Shown here: piece by piece, positions 1 through 7,980 of the stretch
Numbering within the stretch: position 1 is the first letter of the stretch
Layout: each line of letters starts with the position of its first letter
Assembly: GCA_947626985.1 (NCBI GenBank)
Contig: CANQUG010000021.1
Span: 1-51,398, forward strand
From: an uncultured Lachnospiraceae bacterium
GTDB lineage: Bacteria; Bacillota; Clostridia; Lachnospirales; Lachnospiraceae
Length of the DNA: 51,398 bases
Direction: 5' to 3'
Notes under the pieces: model-generated
Database searches by the model: none
What the model was told of the DNA's origin: nothing
The model's input: only the letters and a program-made list of their open reading frames with translations
Translations under genes and position numbers: made by a program

Positions 1-1
1 G

Positions 2-2782
2 CACAGGAGACTTTACAGGCGTCTGAAAATCAGGGGGGGGGTATTTTGCTCCGGGGACAGTAATGATACCCAGGAAGAGACCGCATATGCGGAAAAACTG
101 TTCCAGGCGGACAGCCTGAGTGAAAAAGACCTTCCTATTGGAGAAACGGTGACTGTTCCGGAGTACCAGGAAGTGCTGTACAAGCTTGCCCTGGACGAAC
201 CGGGATATTATGTAATTGAGAGTAATGATTTAATTTTCAACACTTCTGTCTGGCTATATGATGATCCCGAGAAAAGAGAATCTTTTTTTGGGAAAACGAC
301 TACTACTTATGAACTGCTGTATTTCAAAGATGTTTTGGAACCATGTTATTTATATGTAAAATCATATGCTGACGCGGCTGTGCCGCTTACGCTTTACAAG
401 GTTCCTGTTCAGGAGATGAAAGCAGGGGTAAAGTATACTGTATCCCCTGAAAAAGAGAGGTATTTGTTTAAGATACAGGCGGATGAGAAGGTACCGGCAT
501 ATAGTTTTTATCACTATCCCATCAATTCTACTGTTGCTGTGGATGGTTATTTTTTAAGGGATGCTGATACCGGACATGCGCTTGATGCCATGTGGTCTTT
601 TTCCGGAGATTCATATTCTATAGAACTGGAGCCGTCTGAAATCTGTTATCTGTGGATCGACAGCAGTAAACTGACTTCAGAAGGGACGATCTGCCGTGAG
701 GAAGACCGTGAGAAAACGGAAGAAGAAAAAGTGATTGCCAAGTTTAAAGAACTTGAGCAGTCGAATAAATTGCCTGTGCTTTATGAAGCAACGAATTTTC
801 CGGTAGTTCCGACGACAGAAATAATTCCGGAAAAAACTCAGACAGACTATGGGCTGGAATGGAAGATCTACTTGAAGTTTATTCCTAAAAGTTCAGGCGG
901 TTATGTATATGTTTCTGAAGAAGCGAAACGTTCCCTGATTGAGGAAAGGATATTTGATTCAGAATTTCGTGCAGTGGGAGATGGGGATGATTTAACCGAA
1001 GGAAATACATATTATCTTGTGCTGCGTGATGATGCTAATAATTATGATCAGATTCCGGAAAAAATCCATTTGTATGCCGGATGTGTGGATCAGATTAACC
1101 TCAGTGTTGAAGGAAAACTTTCCAGAAATGTACTCTATCGCGGAGTGGACATAATCGGACTAGATAGTCCAGAGGATTTAAACGGTGGATATAATACACT
1201 TCCGGGAATCAGCGCAAAGCTGACCTATAGCTGGGGAGAAACAGAAATCGTCAGCTGTGCCGGGGGACGGGGACGTTTAGATTCGGGGTTTTTAAATTCC
1301 TGGATCGCTCCGATGCGTCTGAGATATTTTTTGGAAAAAAGCAGTGCCGAAGGAGTTTATAACGCAAGAATTGATTTGTTTTATGGAAGGGATGTTTTTG
1401 CTTCAGTACCGGTGGATGCCACTGTACAAGTTGCAGATATTTCAGAAGTGCCGATGCTGGAGAAAAGTGGAAAGATTGATGCCGTAGTGAATGCCATAGG
1501 AACCGGCTGTTTCCGTTTTAAGACAGGACAGGGAACGGAATATTCTTTTACTGATCCATGGTTGGTGGAGGATTGGCCATATGGCGGACATATTTCTATC
1601 GGAACGTCGTGGGATGGGCATTTTTCATCTGTTGAAGAAGAGGCAGAAGGTAAACGGGATGGAAATATTGTTACGTTTACCCTGAAACCGAATACCGAGT
1701 ATTATGTTTTTATTGCTCCTAACTGGAATCCAAATGGGTCTCGATTTTTACCTGAACATCTTTTAACTGAAATGGAGATTACCGTTACAGAGAAGGATGC
1801 AGAGCCATATCCGTCGGTAACACCTGAAGTTACGGTAACACCAGATCCATCGGTAACGCCTGAAGTCACAGTAACGCCAGATCCATCGGTAACGCCTGAA
1901 GTCACAGTAACACCGGATCCGTCGGTAACGCCAGATCCGGAAGAAACGCCAATTCCTACTGCATCACCTGAACCGACGGAAACACCGGATGTGACAGTTA
2001 CTCCGATTCCCGTTACACCAGAACCTACAGTAACACCGGATCCTACGGTGACACCGGGTCCGTCGGAAACGCCGACGCCAACGCAGGTTCCTTCTGCAAC
2101 ACCGACGCCGACTCCGACACAGGTTCCTACAGTAACACCAACACCCGACATTACGCTGACGCCTACTCCAGCCGCAGGAACGCCTGAATTGAAAATCACC
2201 GCAGAGCCCGGAACCAGAAAAGTGGTCTTCCACTGGGATTCTGTGACAGACGCTGACGGATATCAGATTTTCAGATGGAATCCTGAAAAGGGAAAATACG
2301 TCGGATTAAAGACAATTTTGGCTTCTTCCGGGGAACTTACATATGAAAGGCGTTTTGCCTTCGGGAAAAGTTATACTTTCAGGACGAGATCGTTTAAGCT
2401 TGATTCTGATGGAGTGACGCGGATTTACGGAGAATTTGGCCCTGAAATAACCGTTGAGATCCCACAGTACAGCAAATGGGTAAGGCCGCAGGTAAAGGCT
2501 TCTGTCAAGACAGCCCGCAGGAAAGTATACCTGGATTGGGAGAAGATAGACGGCGCGGATGGTTATAAGGTCTATATGTTCAATAAAGCAACAAAGAAAT
2601 ATGATCTTGTAAAGACAATTTCTGATCCCGACGTTACGTCTTATGTTCAGAGTAAACTGAACCCAGCGACCACTTATGCGTTCCGGGTCCGCTCCTTTGT
2701 AACGAAAGAAGATGGAACACAGGTTGATGGCAAAATCAGCGCGGCAGCGAAAGCGGTAACTCCGTCCCGGCGGGCTGCATAA
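2..2782 (+). CDS. Large secreted/surface fibronectin type III protein with Pro/Thr-rich linker (5' end missing)
   Basis: The frame is open from the window edge, so the 5' end lies outside; a GTG at 149 is only the first possible internal start and has no clear ribosome site. From that codon there are 877 residues. The first ~550 show no domain I recognise. They are followed by a Pro/Thr/Val-rich linker (about residues 551–680) built partly from 12-residue PDPSVTPEVTVT-type units encoded by 36-bp repeats. Two fibronectin type III modules come next (about 683–775 and 785–872), each with the DADGYQIF / GADGYKVY signature. The product ends at TPSRRAA without an LPXTG motif or membrane anchor. The role is inferred to be extracellular binding or scaffolding. 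A G9 tract at 33–41 separates a protein-like reading in frame 1 upstream from this frame downstream, so the gene may be frameshifted, phase-variable or misassembled. Confidence is high for the C-terminal modules and low for the N-terminus. Confidence 0.75.
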   Translation, partial: HRRLYRRLKIRGGVFCSGDSNDTQEETAYAEKLFQADSLSEKDLPIGETVTVPEYQEVLYKLALDEPGYYVIESNDLIFNTSVWLYDDPEKRESFFGKTTTTYELLYFKDVLEPCYLYVKSYADAAVPLTLYKVPVQEMKAGVKYTVSPEKERYLFKIQADEKVPAYSFYHYPINSTVAVDGYFLRDADTGHALDAMWSFSGDSYSIELEPSEICYLWIDSSKLTSEGTICREEDREKTEEEKVIAKFKELEQSNKLPVLYEATNFPVVPTTEIIPEKTQTDYGLEWKIYLKFIPKSSGGYVYVSEEAKRSLIEERIFDSEFRAVGDGDDLTEGNTYYLVLRDDANNYDQIPEKIHLYAGCVDQINLSVEGKLSRNVLYRGVDIIGLDSPEDLNGGYNTLPGISAKLTYSWGETEIVSCAGGRGRLDSGFLNSWIAPMRLRYFLEKSSAEGVYNARIDLFYGRDVFASVPVDATVQVADISEVPMLEKSGKIDAVVNAIGTGCFRFKTGQGTEYSFTDPWLVEDWPYGGHISIGTSWDGHFSSVEEEAEGKRDGNIVTFTLKPNTEYYVFIAPNWNPNGSRFLPEHLLTEMEITVTEKDAEPYPSVTPEVTVTPDPSVTPEVTVTPDPSVTPEVTVTPDPSVTPDPEETPIPTASPEPTETPDVTVTPIPVTPEPTVTPDPTVTPGPSETPTPTQVPSATPTPTPTQVPTVTPTPDITLTPTPAAGTPELKITAEPGTRKVVFHWDSVTDADGYQIFRWNPEKGKYVGLKTILASSGELTYERRFAFGKSYTFRTRSFKLDSDGVTRIYGEFGPEITVEIPQYSKWVRPQVKASVKTARRKVYLDWEKIDGADGYKVYMFNKATKKYDLVKTISDPDVTSYVQSKLNPATTYAFRVRSFVTKEDGTQVDGKISAAAKAVTPSRRAA
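1815..1932 (+). repeat. 36-bp in-gene tandem repeats coding Pro/Thr linker
   Basis: About three near-identical 36-bp units encode PDPSVTPEVTVT-like segments. They are followed to about 2190 by degenerate TP-rich repeats (PTPTPTQVP). Such linkers hold extracellular modules apart and readily change copy number. Confidence 0.75.
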
Positions 2783-2865
2783 AATACGGCAGCAGCATAA
2801 AAGTAACAAAAAGAATTATAAAAGCAGTATAAAAGCAGATAGAAAGCCTAGTGATCTGCCGCTGC

Positions 2866-2917
2866 AGCAAAAAAATACCCCCTCTCTCCCATATCCGGGA
2901 GAGAAGGGGATTTTTTT
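2866..2917. terminator. Bidirectional Rho-independent terminator
   Basis: A C-rich arm at 2879–2890 pairs with a G-rich arm at 2897–2909 (one mismatch, six-base loop). A runs lie to the left (about 2868–2875) and a T7 run at 2911–2917. It can serve both the rightward fibronectin gene and the leftward ABC exporter operon, whose stop codon abuts it. Confidence 0.85.
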
Positions 2918-4826
2918 ATCCATTATACAGCTGATAATATTTGCCTTTTTCTTCCAGCAGCTCCTCATGGGTACCGCGCTCGATGATGCGTCCCTGCTCC
3001 AGAACCATGATACAGTCGCTGTTGCGTACGGTGGACAGCCTGTGGGCGATAACGAAGGTGGTCCTTCCCTTCATCAGCTTATCCATACCGTCCTGCACCA
3101 GCTTTTCTGTACGGGTATCGATGGAACTGGTCGCTTCATCCAGAATCAGCACCGGCGGATCCGCCACAGCGGCTCTGGCGATGGAGAGCAGCTGTCTCTG
3201 GCCCTGGCTGAGGTTGGAGCCGTTGCCTCTCAGCATGGTATTGTAGCCTTCGGGAAGTCTCCGGATAAAGCCGTCCGCATTGGCCAGTTTGGCGGCTGCA
3301 ATGACCTCCTCATCGGTGGCGTCCAGCTTGCCGTACCGGATATTTTCCATAACGGTGGCCGTGAACAAATTCGTATCCTGAAGAACGATTCCCATGGAGC
3401 GCCGCAGATCTGCCTTTTTAATCTTATTGATATTGATTCCGTCATACCGGATCTTTCCGTCCTGAATATCGTAGAACCGGTTCAGCAGGTTGGTGATGGT
3501 GGTTTTTCCCGCGCCGGTGGAGCCTACGAAGGCGATCTTCTGACCGGGGGTAGCGTACATCTTCACATCGTGGAGAACGATCTTATCCGGATTGTACCCG
3601 AAATCCACTCCGTCCAGAACCATATCGCCGGTGAGCTCCACGTAATCCGTGGTGTCCGTGGCCTTGTGATAATGCTTCCAGGCCCAGCGTCCGGTACGGT
3701 TGGGAGACTCCGTCAGCTTTCCGTCCTTCTCCACCGCATGAACCAGCGTCACATACCCATCGTCTGTCTCGGAGGGCTCATCCAGAAGGTCGAAGACACG
3801 CTTCGCGCCGGCCAGAGCCATGACGATGGAGTTGAGCTGCTGGCTTACCTGATTGATGGGCATGCTGAAGCTCTTATTAAAGGTAAGGAAGCTGGCCAGC
3901 CCTCCCAGGGTGAAGCCGCCGAAATTCTTGATGGCGAGAACGCCGCCCAGCATGGCGCAGAGCACGTAGCTCACATTGCCCAGCTGCGCGTTGCAGGGCC
4001 CTACGACGTTGACGAATTTGTTGGCGTTATCGGCGCTGACAAAGAGCTTCTGATTCAGCTCGTCAAATTTCTTAATATTTTCTTCCTCATGACAGAAGAC
4101 CTTTACCACCTTCTGCCCCTCCATCATTTCCTCGATGAAGCCGTTCATGGCGCCCAGATTGGTCTGCTGCTCCACGAAATACTTGCCGCTCAGACCTGCC
4201 AGACGGCCGGTGACATTCATCATCACCACCACCATGAGCACGGTAAGGATGGTCAGAGGAATGCTGAGGATGATCATGCTTATGGCAACGCTCACCACCG
4301 TAATGATACTGTTGAGTATCTGCGGAAAGCTCTGGCTGATCATCTGCCGGAGGGTATCGATATCGTTGGTGTAGATGGACATGATGTCTCCGTGAGGATG
4401 GGTGTCAAAATATTTCACAGGGAGAGTTTCCATCTTGGCAAACATCTGGTTTCGCAGGTCACGAAGGGAACCCTGGGTGACAAAGATCATAATCCTGTTA
4501 TAGGTATACGCGGCCGCCACGCCGATGGCGTAGAAGCAGGCCACTCTTCCGATGGCTGCAGCCAGGGGACCGAAGTCCGGATGATCGCTTGCCAGAAGCG
4601 GAAGGATATAATCATCGATGAGGGTTCTGGTAAACATGGTACCCTGAACATTAGCCAGCACCGAGGCAAAGATGCACACGATCACGACGATCATATGAAT
4701 CTTGTAGGTTTTCAGGACAAAGCCCCATACCCGCATCAGGAGCTTGCCGGGATTTTCCACTTTTTTTCCGGGCATCCGCATATTTCTCATGCCCCGGGGA
4801 CCGGGACCATTGGGACGTGGACTCAT
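2916..4826 (-). CDS. ABC exporter half-transporter, catalytic partner (multidrug type)
   Basis: This 636-residue fused permease–ATPase has an N-terminal six-helix ABC transporter membrane domain (about 40–350) and a C-terminal nucleotide-binding domain. The domain has Walker A GSTGAGKTT, signature LSQGQRQL, Walker B LILDEATSS with the canonical catalytic Glu, and an H-loop AHRLS. A ~45-residue insertion precedes the ATPase domain. Its start overlaps the stop of the upstream 586-residue half by 4 nt, so the two are translationally coupled. It is read as the catalytically competent half of a heterodimeric exporter of the BmrCD/TM287-288 kind. Substrate is unknown; control by the adjacent MarR protein suggests drug or toxic-compound efflux. 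Confidence 0.9.
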   Translation of the reverse strand: MSPRPNGPGPRGMRNMRMPGKKVENPGKLLMRVWGFVLKTYKIHMIVVIVCIFASVLANVQGTMFTRTLIDDYILPLLASDHPDFGPLAAAIGRVACFYAIGVAAAYTYNRIMIFVTQGSLRDLRNQMFAKMETLPVKYFDTHPHGDIMSIYTNDIDTLRQMISQSFPQILNSIITVVSVAISMIILSIPLTILTVLMVVVMMNVTGRLAGLSGKYFVEQQTNLGAMNGFIEEMMEGQKVVKVFCHEEENIKKFDELNQKLFVSADNANKFVNVVGPCNAQLGNVSYVLCAMLGGVLAIKNFGGFTLGGLASFLTFNKSFSMPINQVSQQLNSIVMALAGAKRVFDLLDEPSETDDGYVTLVHAVEKDGKLTESPNRTGRWAWKHYHKATDTTDYVELTGDMVLDGVDFGYNPDKIVLHDVKMYATPGQKIAFVGSTGAGKTTITNLLNRFYDIQDGKIRYDGININKIKKADLRRSMGIVLQDTNLFTATVMENIRYGKLDATDEEVIAAAKLANADGFIRRLPEGYNTMLRGNGSNLSQGQRQLLSIARAAVADPPVLILDEATSSIDTRTEKLVQDGMDKLMKGRTTFVIAHRLSTVRNSDCIMVLEQGRIIERGTHEELLEEKGKYYQLYNG

Positions 4827-6583
4827 GATTTTTCACCTCCTGCCATATGTTCGTCAAAGTCGCCGCCGCCTTCCATCTGAGACTGATAAACCTCCTGGTA
4901 GATGGCGTTGGAGGCCAGCAGCTCCTCGTGAGTTCCGAAGCCGTCGATCTCGCCGTTTTCCATGACGATGATCCGGTCGGCGTTCTGAACGCTGGAAATT
5001 CTCTGAGCGATGATCAGCTTTGTGGTATCGGGAATTTCCTGGGCAAAGGCCCTGCGGATCTTCGCGTCCGTAGCGGTATCCACGGCGCTGGTGGAGTCGT
5101 CCAGAACCAGAACCTTCGGCTTTTTCAAAAGAGCGCGGGCGATGCAGAGACGCTGCTTCTGACCGCCGGAAACATTGCTTCCGCCCTGCTCGATATAGGT
5201 GTGGTATTTGTCCGGCATTTTTTCAATAAATTCATCGGCGCAGGCTAGCTGACAGGCACGGATGCACTCTTCCTCGCTGGCTTCCTTATTTCCCCAGCGG
5301 AGGTTATCCAGAATGGTGCCGGAGAACAATACGTTTTTCTGCAGCACTACGGAAACCTGATTCCGAAGAGCCTCCATCTGATATTTGCGCACATCGATGC
5401 CGCCCACCTTCACGGAACCGTCCGTCACGTCGTAAAGCCTGCTGATCAGATTCACCAGACTGGACTTGGCGCTTCCGGTTCCGCCGATGATTCCGATGGT
5501 TTCCCCGGAATGGATATGAAGATTGATGTCCTTCAGCACATGCTCCTGGCTGTTCTTTTTATAGCTGAAGTTTACATGGTCAAAGTCGATGCTTCCGTCC
5601 GGCACTTCCATGACGGGATTCTCCGGATCGGTGAGGTCCGCCTTCTCATTGAGAACTTCCGCGATACGTTCTGCGCTGGCGGTACTCATGGTCACCATGA
5701 CAAAAATCATGGACAGCATCATCAGACTCGAAAGGATATTCATACAGTAAGCCAGAAGACTCATAAGCTCTCCGGTAGTGAGAGAGCTTCCCACGATCAT
5801 CTTCGCTCCCAGCCAGCTGATGCCCAGAATACAGCTATAAACAGTAAACTGCATAACCGGCATGTTCATAACCACCAGTTTTTCCGCGCGGATAAACATC
5901 TCGTACAGCTTCCCGCAGGCAGCCTGGAACTTGGTGGTCTCGTAATCTTCCCGGACAAAGGCCTTCACGACGCGGATACCGGTGATATTTTCCTGCACAC
6001 TGGCATTCAGATCGTCGTATTTGGAAAATACCTGTTTGAAATAGCGGGTGGCGTGGCTCATGATGTACATCAGAACAGCGCTCAGAAAGATAACCGCGAT
6101 AAGGTAAATGCTGGCAAGCTTTGCGTTTACCAGAAAGGCCATGGTCATGGCGCAGATCAGACTGGCCGGCGCACGGGTAAACATACGCAGAAGCATCTGA
6201 TAGGCGTTCTGAATATTGGTCACATCCGTGGTAAGACGGGTGATCAGACCGGCAGTGCTGAACTTGTCGATGTTGGAGAAGGAGAAGGTCTGAATATTGT
6301 CAAACATGGCCTTCCTTAAATTTCGGGCGAAACCGGTGGAAGCCCTTGCTCCGAAGGTACCGCCCAGGATTCCGGTAAGAAGTCCCAGAAGCGCCAGGAC
6401 CGCCATCACCGCGCCCATGCGGAAAATATGGCCCATATCGCCCTTTTCCACACCGTTGTCAATGATGGACGCCATTACCAGGGGAATCATGGTCTCCAGA
6501 AGCACTTCCAGAATCATAAAGACGGGAGTGAGAATGGAGGCCCTCTTAAATTCCTTCACCTGACTAAGCAGTGTTTTAATCAT
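4823..6583 (-). CDS. ABC exporter half-transporter, degenerate-site partner
   Basis: 586 residues: a transmembrane domain (about 15–300) and an ATPase domain with signature VSGGQKQR. Its Walker A reads GGTGSAKSS, with Ala in place of the usual Gly before Lys. The residue after the Walker B Asp is Asp instead of Glu (LVLDDSTSAVD), and the H-loop position is AQRIS with Gln in place of His. These three departures mark the non-catalytic site of an asymmetric heterodimeric exporter. A strong ribosome site (GAAAGGAGA) precedes the ATG at 6583. The partner gene follows with a 4-nt overlap. Confidence 0.9.
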   Translation of the reverse strand: MIKTLLSQVKEFKRASILTPVFMILEVLLETMIPLVMASIIDNGVEKGDMGHIFRMGAVMAVLALLGLLTGILGGTFGARASTGFARNLRKAMFDNIQTFSFSNIDKFSTAGLITRLTTDVTNIQNAYQMLLRMFTRAPASLICAMTMAFLVNAKLASIYLIAVIFLSAVLMYIMSHATRYFKQVFSKYDDLNASVQENITGIRVVKAFVREDYETTKFQAACGKLYEMFIRAEKLVVMNMPVMQFTVYSCILGISWLGAKMIVGSSLTTGELMSLLAYCMNILSSLMMLSMIFVMVTMSTASAERIAEVLNEKADLTDPENPVMEVPDGSIDFDHVNFSYKKNSQEHVLKDINLHIHSGETIGIIGGTGSAKSSLVNLISRLYDVTDGSVKVGGIDVRKYQMEALRNQVSVVLQKNVLFSGTILDNLRWGNKEASEEECIRACQLACADEFIEKMPDKYHTYIEQGGSNVSGGQKQRLCIARALLKKPKVLVLDDSTSAVDTATDAKIRRAFAQEIPDTTKLIIAQRISSVQNADRIIVMENGEIDGFGTHEELLASNAIYQEVYQSQMEGGGDFDEHMAGGEKS

Positions 6584-6771
6584 GGGGTGAATCTCCTTTC
6601 ATATAATGTATCGCCGGCAGCGTGCGGCCGGAAGACCGCTCCTGCCGTGAGAAGAGACTGTCTTCTCAATCTATGTAAAGCAGCGCGCAGGAAAAATTCC
6701 TTCACACAGAGGATGCCTTTCCGGTACAGATCATACATGGCAAACGAAAATCGTTTTAGCGTTCCGTATAA

Positions 6772-7305
6772 TCAGTGTCCGCGGGCAGACTCTGTTTCCT
6801 GTGCTGCAGTGTGCGCTTCATCTGTTTCTTCGGAATTGCAGGGATGAGAGCAGAAGGGAGATCCTTCGTTCAGGCCTTGTGAAATATTCTCCCGGATCCT
6901 TTCCACCGTCTCAAAGAAAATCCTCATGTCCTCAGGGGAGATCCCTCCCTTTAAAATCTCCTCCATTCTGGCAAAGTTCTCCATGGTAGCGATCTGAAGC
7001 CGGATTCCCTGTTCCGTAAGGACCAGCCGCTTCAGCCTGGCGTCTGAGGGAACCGGTTCTCTGTTCAGAATCCCGTGCTTTTCCATCACCTGAAGAACTC
7101 CCGTGGCGGTGGAGCGGGCCATATGAAAATGGGCCTCGATATCCTTCTGAAAAATATTTTCTTTCTGACGGTCATACAGAAAACCGATGACCCAGCTCTG
7201 AGTAATGGTCAATCCCTCCTTCTCAAAGAGAGAATTGATCAGCTGTCCGATCATCCGGTCCAGTGTATGAACCTCGTATCCCACACGCTTCTGTTCCTGC
7301 TCCAT
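6772..7305 (-). CDS. MarR-family transcriptional regulator
   Basis: 177 residues with the MarR winged-helix core: DRMIGQLIN helix, recognition region around FHMARSTATGVLQVMEKHG, and a wing near DARLKRLVLT. The last ~35 residues are a polar extension beyond the usual ~145. It is the first gene of a leftward unit with the two ABC exporter halves, separated from them by 188 bp. The promoter ~150 bp upstream carries a palindrome immediately after the -10, the classical arrangement for autorepression by a MarR protein released by a small ligand. The family is clear; the ligand is unknown. Confidence 0.9.
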   Translation of the reverse strand: MEQEQKRVGYEVHTLDRMIGQLINSLFEKEGLTITQSWVIGFLYDRQKENIFQKDIEAHFHMARSTATGVLQVMEKHGILNREPVPSDARLKRLVLTEQGIRLQIATMENFARMEEILKGGISPEDMRIFFETVERIRENISQGLNEGSPFCSHPCNSEETDEAHTAAQETESARGH

Positions 7306-7421
7306 GCTATCCTCTTTTCCTGTAAAGACCGCGATGATCCTCCCAAAAGAATCCGCTTCCTGCCGCAGCCATTCTTCCGGCAGCAGATTCCGCCGCAGTA
7401 TTTCTCTTAGAAACGAAAAAA

Positions 7422-7450
7422 GTTCGAACCCGAATTGTTAGGGTTCGAAC
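7422..7450. promoter_or_regulatory. Palindromic operator, probably for the MarR regulator
   Basis: A perfect 10-bp inverted repeat, GTTCGAACCC – 9 nt – GGGTTCGAAC. Each arm contains the self-complementary octamer GTTCGAAC, giving two octamers 19 bp apart. It lies directly downstream of the -10 box, where a bound repressor would block initiation. Confidence 0.75.
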
Positions 7451-7452
7451 AG

Positions 7453-7481
7453 ATTATAGTGTTGCCGTATCCATTTGTCAA
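7453..7481 (-). promoter_or_regulatory. Consensus sigma-A promoter of marR–ABC operon
   Basis: Read on the minus strand, TTGACA (7481–7476), 17 bp and TATAAT (7458–7453) match consensus exactly. Transcription would start close to 7446, inside the palindrome described next. Confidence 0.9.
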
Positions 7482-7524
7482 CAGAGAAATCAAAAACTAA
7501 ATTTGAACTTTTTGTGAAAAAAGG

Positions 7525-7622
7525 TTCTGTATATTTTATAAGCCAACAACGGGAAAAGCTTCTGTACATTTTGTGAGCTGACAACGATAAAAGATCTGTT
7601 TATATATTTAAGCTGACACAAG
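7525..7622. repeat. Degenerate tandem repeat, ~35 bp x ~2.8
   Basis: Three consecutive units start TTCTGTAtA / TTCTGTACA / ATCTGTTTA and contain AGCtgACAacg, with a period of about 34–35 bp (starts near 7525, 7560, 7594). There is no coding potential. They fill the spacer between the MarR promoter and the long inverted-repeat element. Confidence 0.6.
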
Positions 7623-7637
7623 TCTTCTGGAAGATCA

Positions 7638-7896
7638 GGCAGGGAGAGGGGCCTTCCCCGGCGGACTGCCTTTGCAGGAGTCCTTAGAACAACTTAGGTC
7701 CTGGGATTTTGCGTTATGTCCCCGAATCATGTTGTCTGAGCCAGCGCGCGGTCACATCCGGAGCCTTTCGGCACGAATGCGGCAGTGCGATGAGCGAGTT
7801 CATGATTCGGGGACATGCTTTTAGCAAAATCTCAGGACCTTAGTTGTTCTTGGGCTCCGAAACAGCAGTCCGCCGGGGAAGGCCCCTCTCCCTGCC
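7638..7896. repeat. 259-bp long inverted-repeat element (MITE-like or structured RNA)
   Basis: The outer arms are a perfect 32-bp inverted repeat (7638–7669 and 7865–7896). A second pair (7686–7712 and 7824–7850) matches at 25 of 27 positions, and an inner pair (7716–7731 and 7801–7816) is a perfect 16-bp match. A ~69-nt central loop remains (7732–7800). The whole can fold into one long hairpin. No ORF of note and no transposase are present. It could be a miniature non-autonomous mobile element, a dispersed repeat or a structured transcript. Confidence 0.7.
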
Positions 7897-7980
7897 GTCC
7901 GTCTCCCGCTTTTTTCTCAATTACTCAACTAACTGGAAGAGTCTGTCGCAGTGATGTTTTGTACAGGTCCATCTCCCGCT

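Noticed and set aside
1702-2199. Gly/Val-rich antisense frame over the Pro/Thr linker
   Set aside because: Product of reading the complement of TP repeats; no start signal.
2967-4880. 637-codon open frame on the plus strand, His/Gly-rich, opposite the ABC exporter gene
   Set aside because: It is the antisense of a gene with all ABC motifs, has no ribosome site or family resemblance, and its composition follows from the codon usage of the minus strand.
7638-7896. Complete insertion sequence
   Set aside because: No transposase frame lies between the inverted repeats and the element is only 259 bp.
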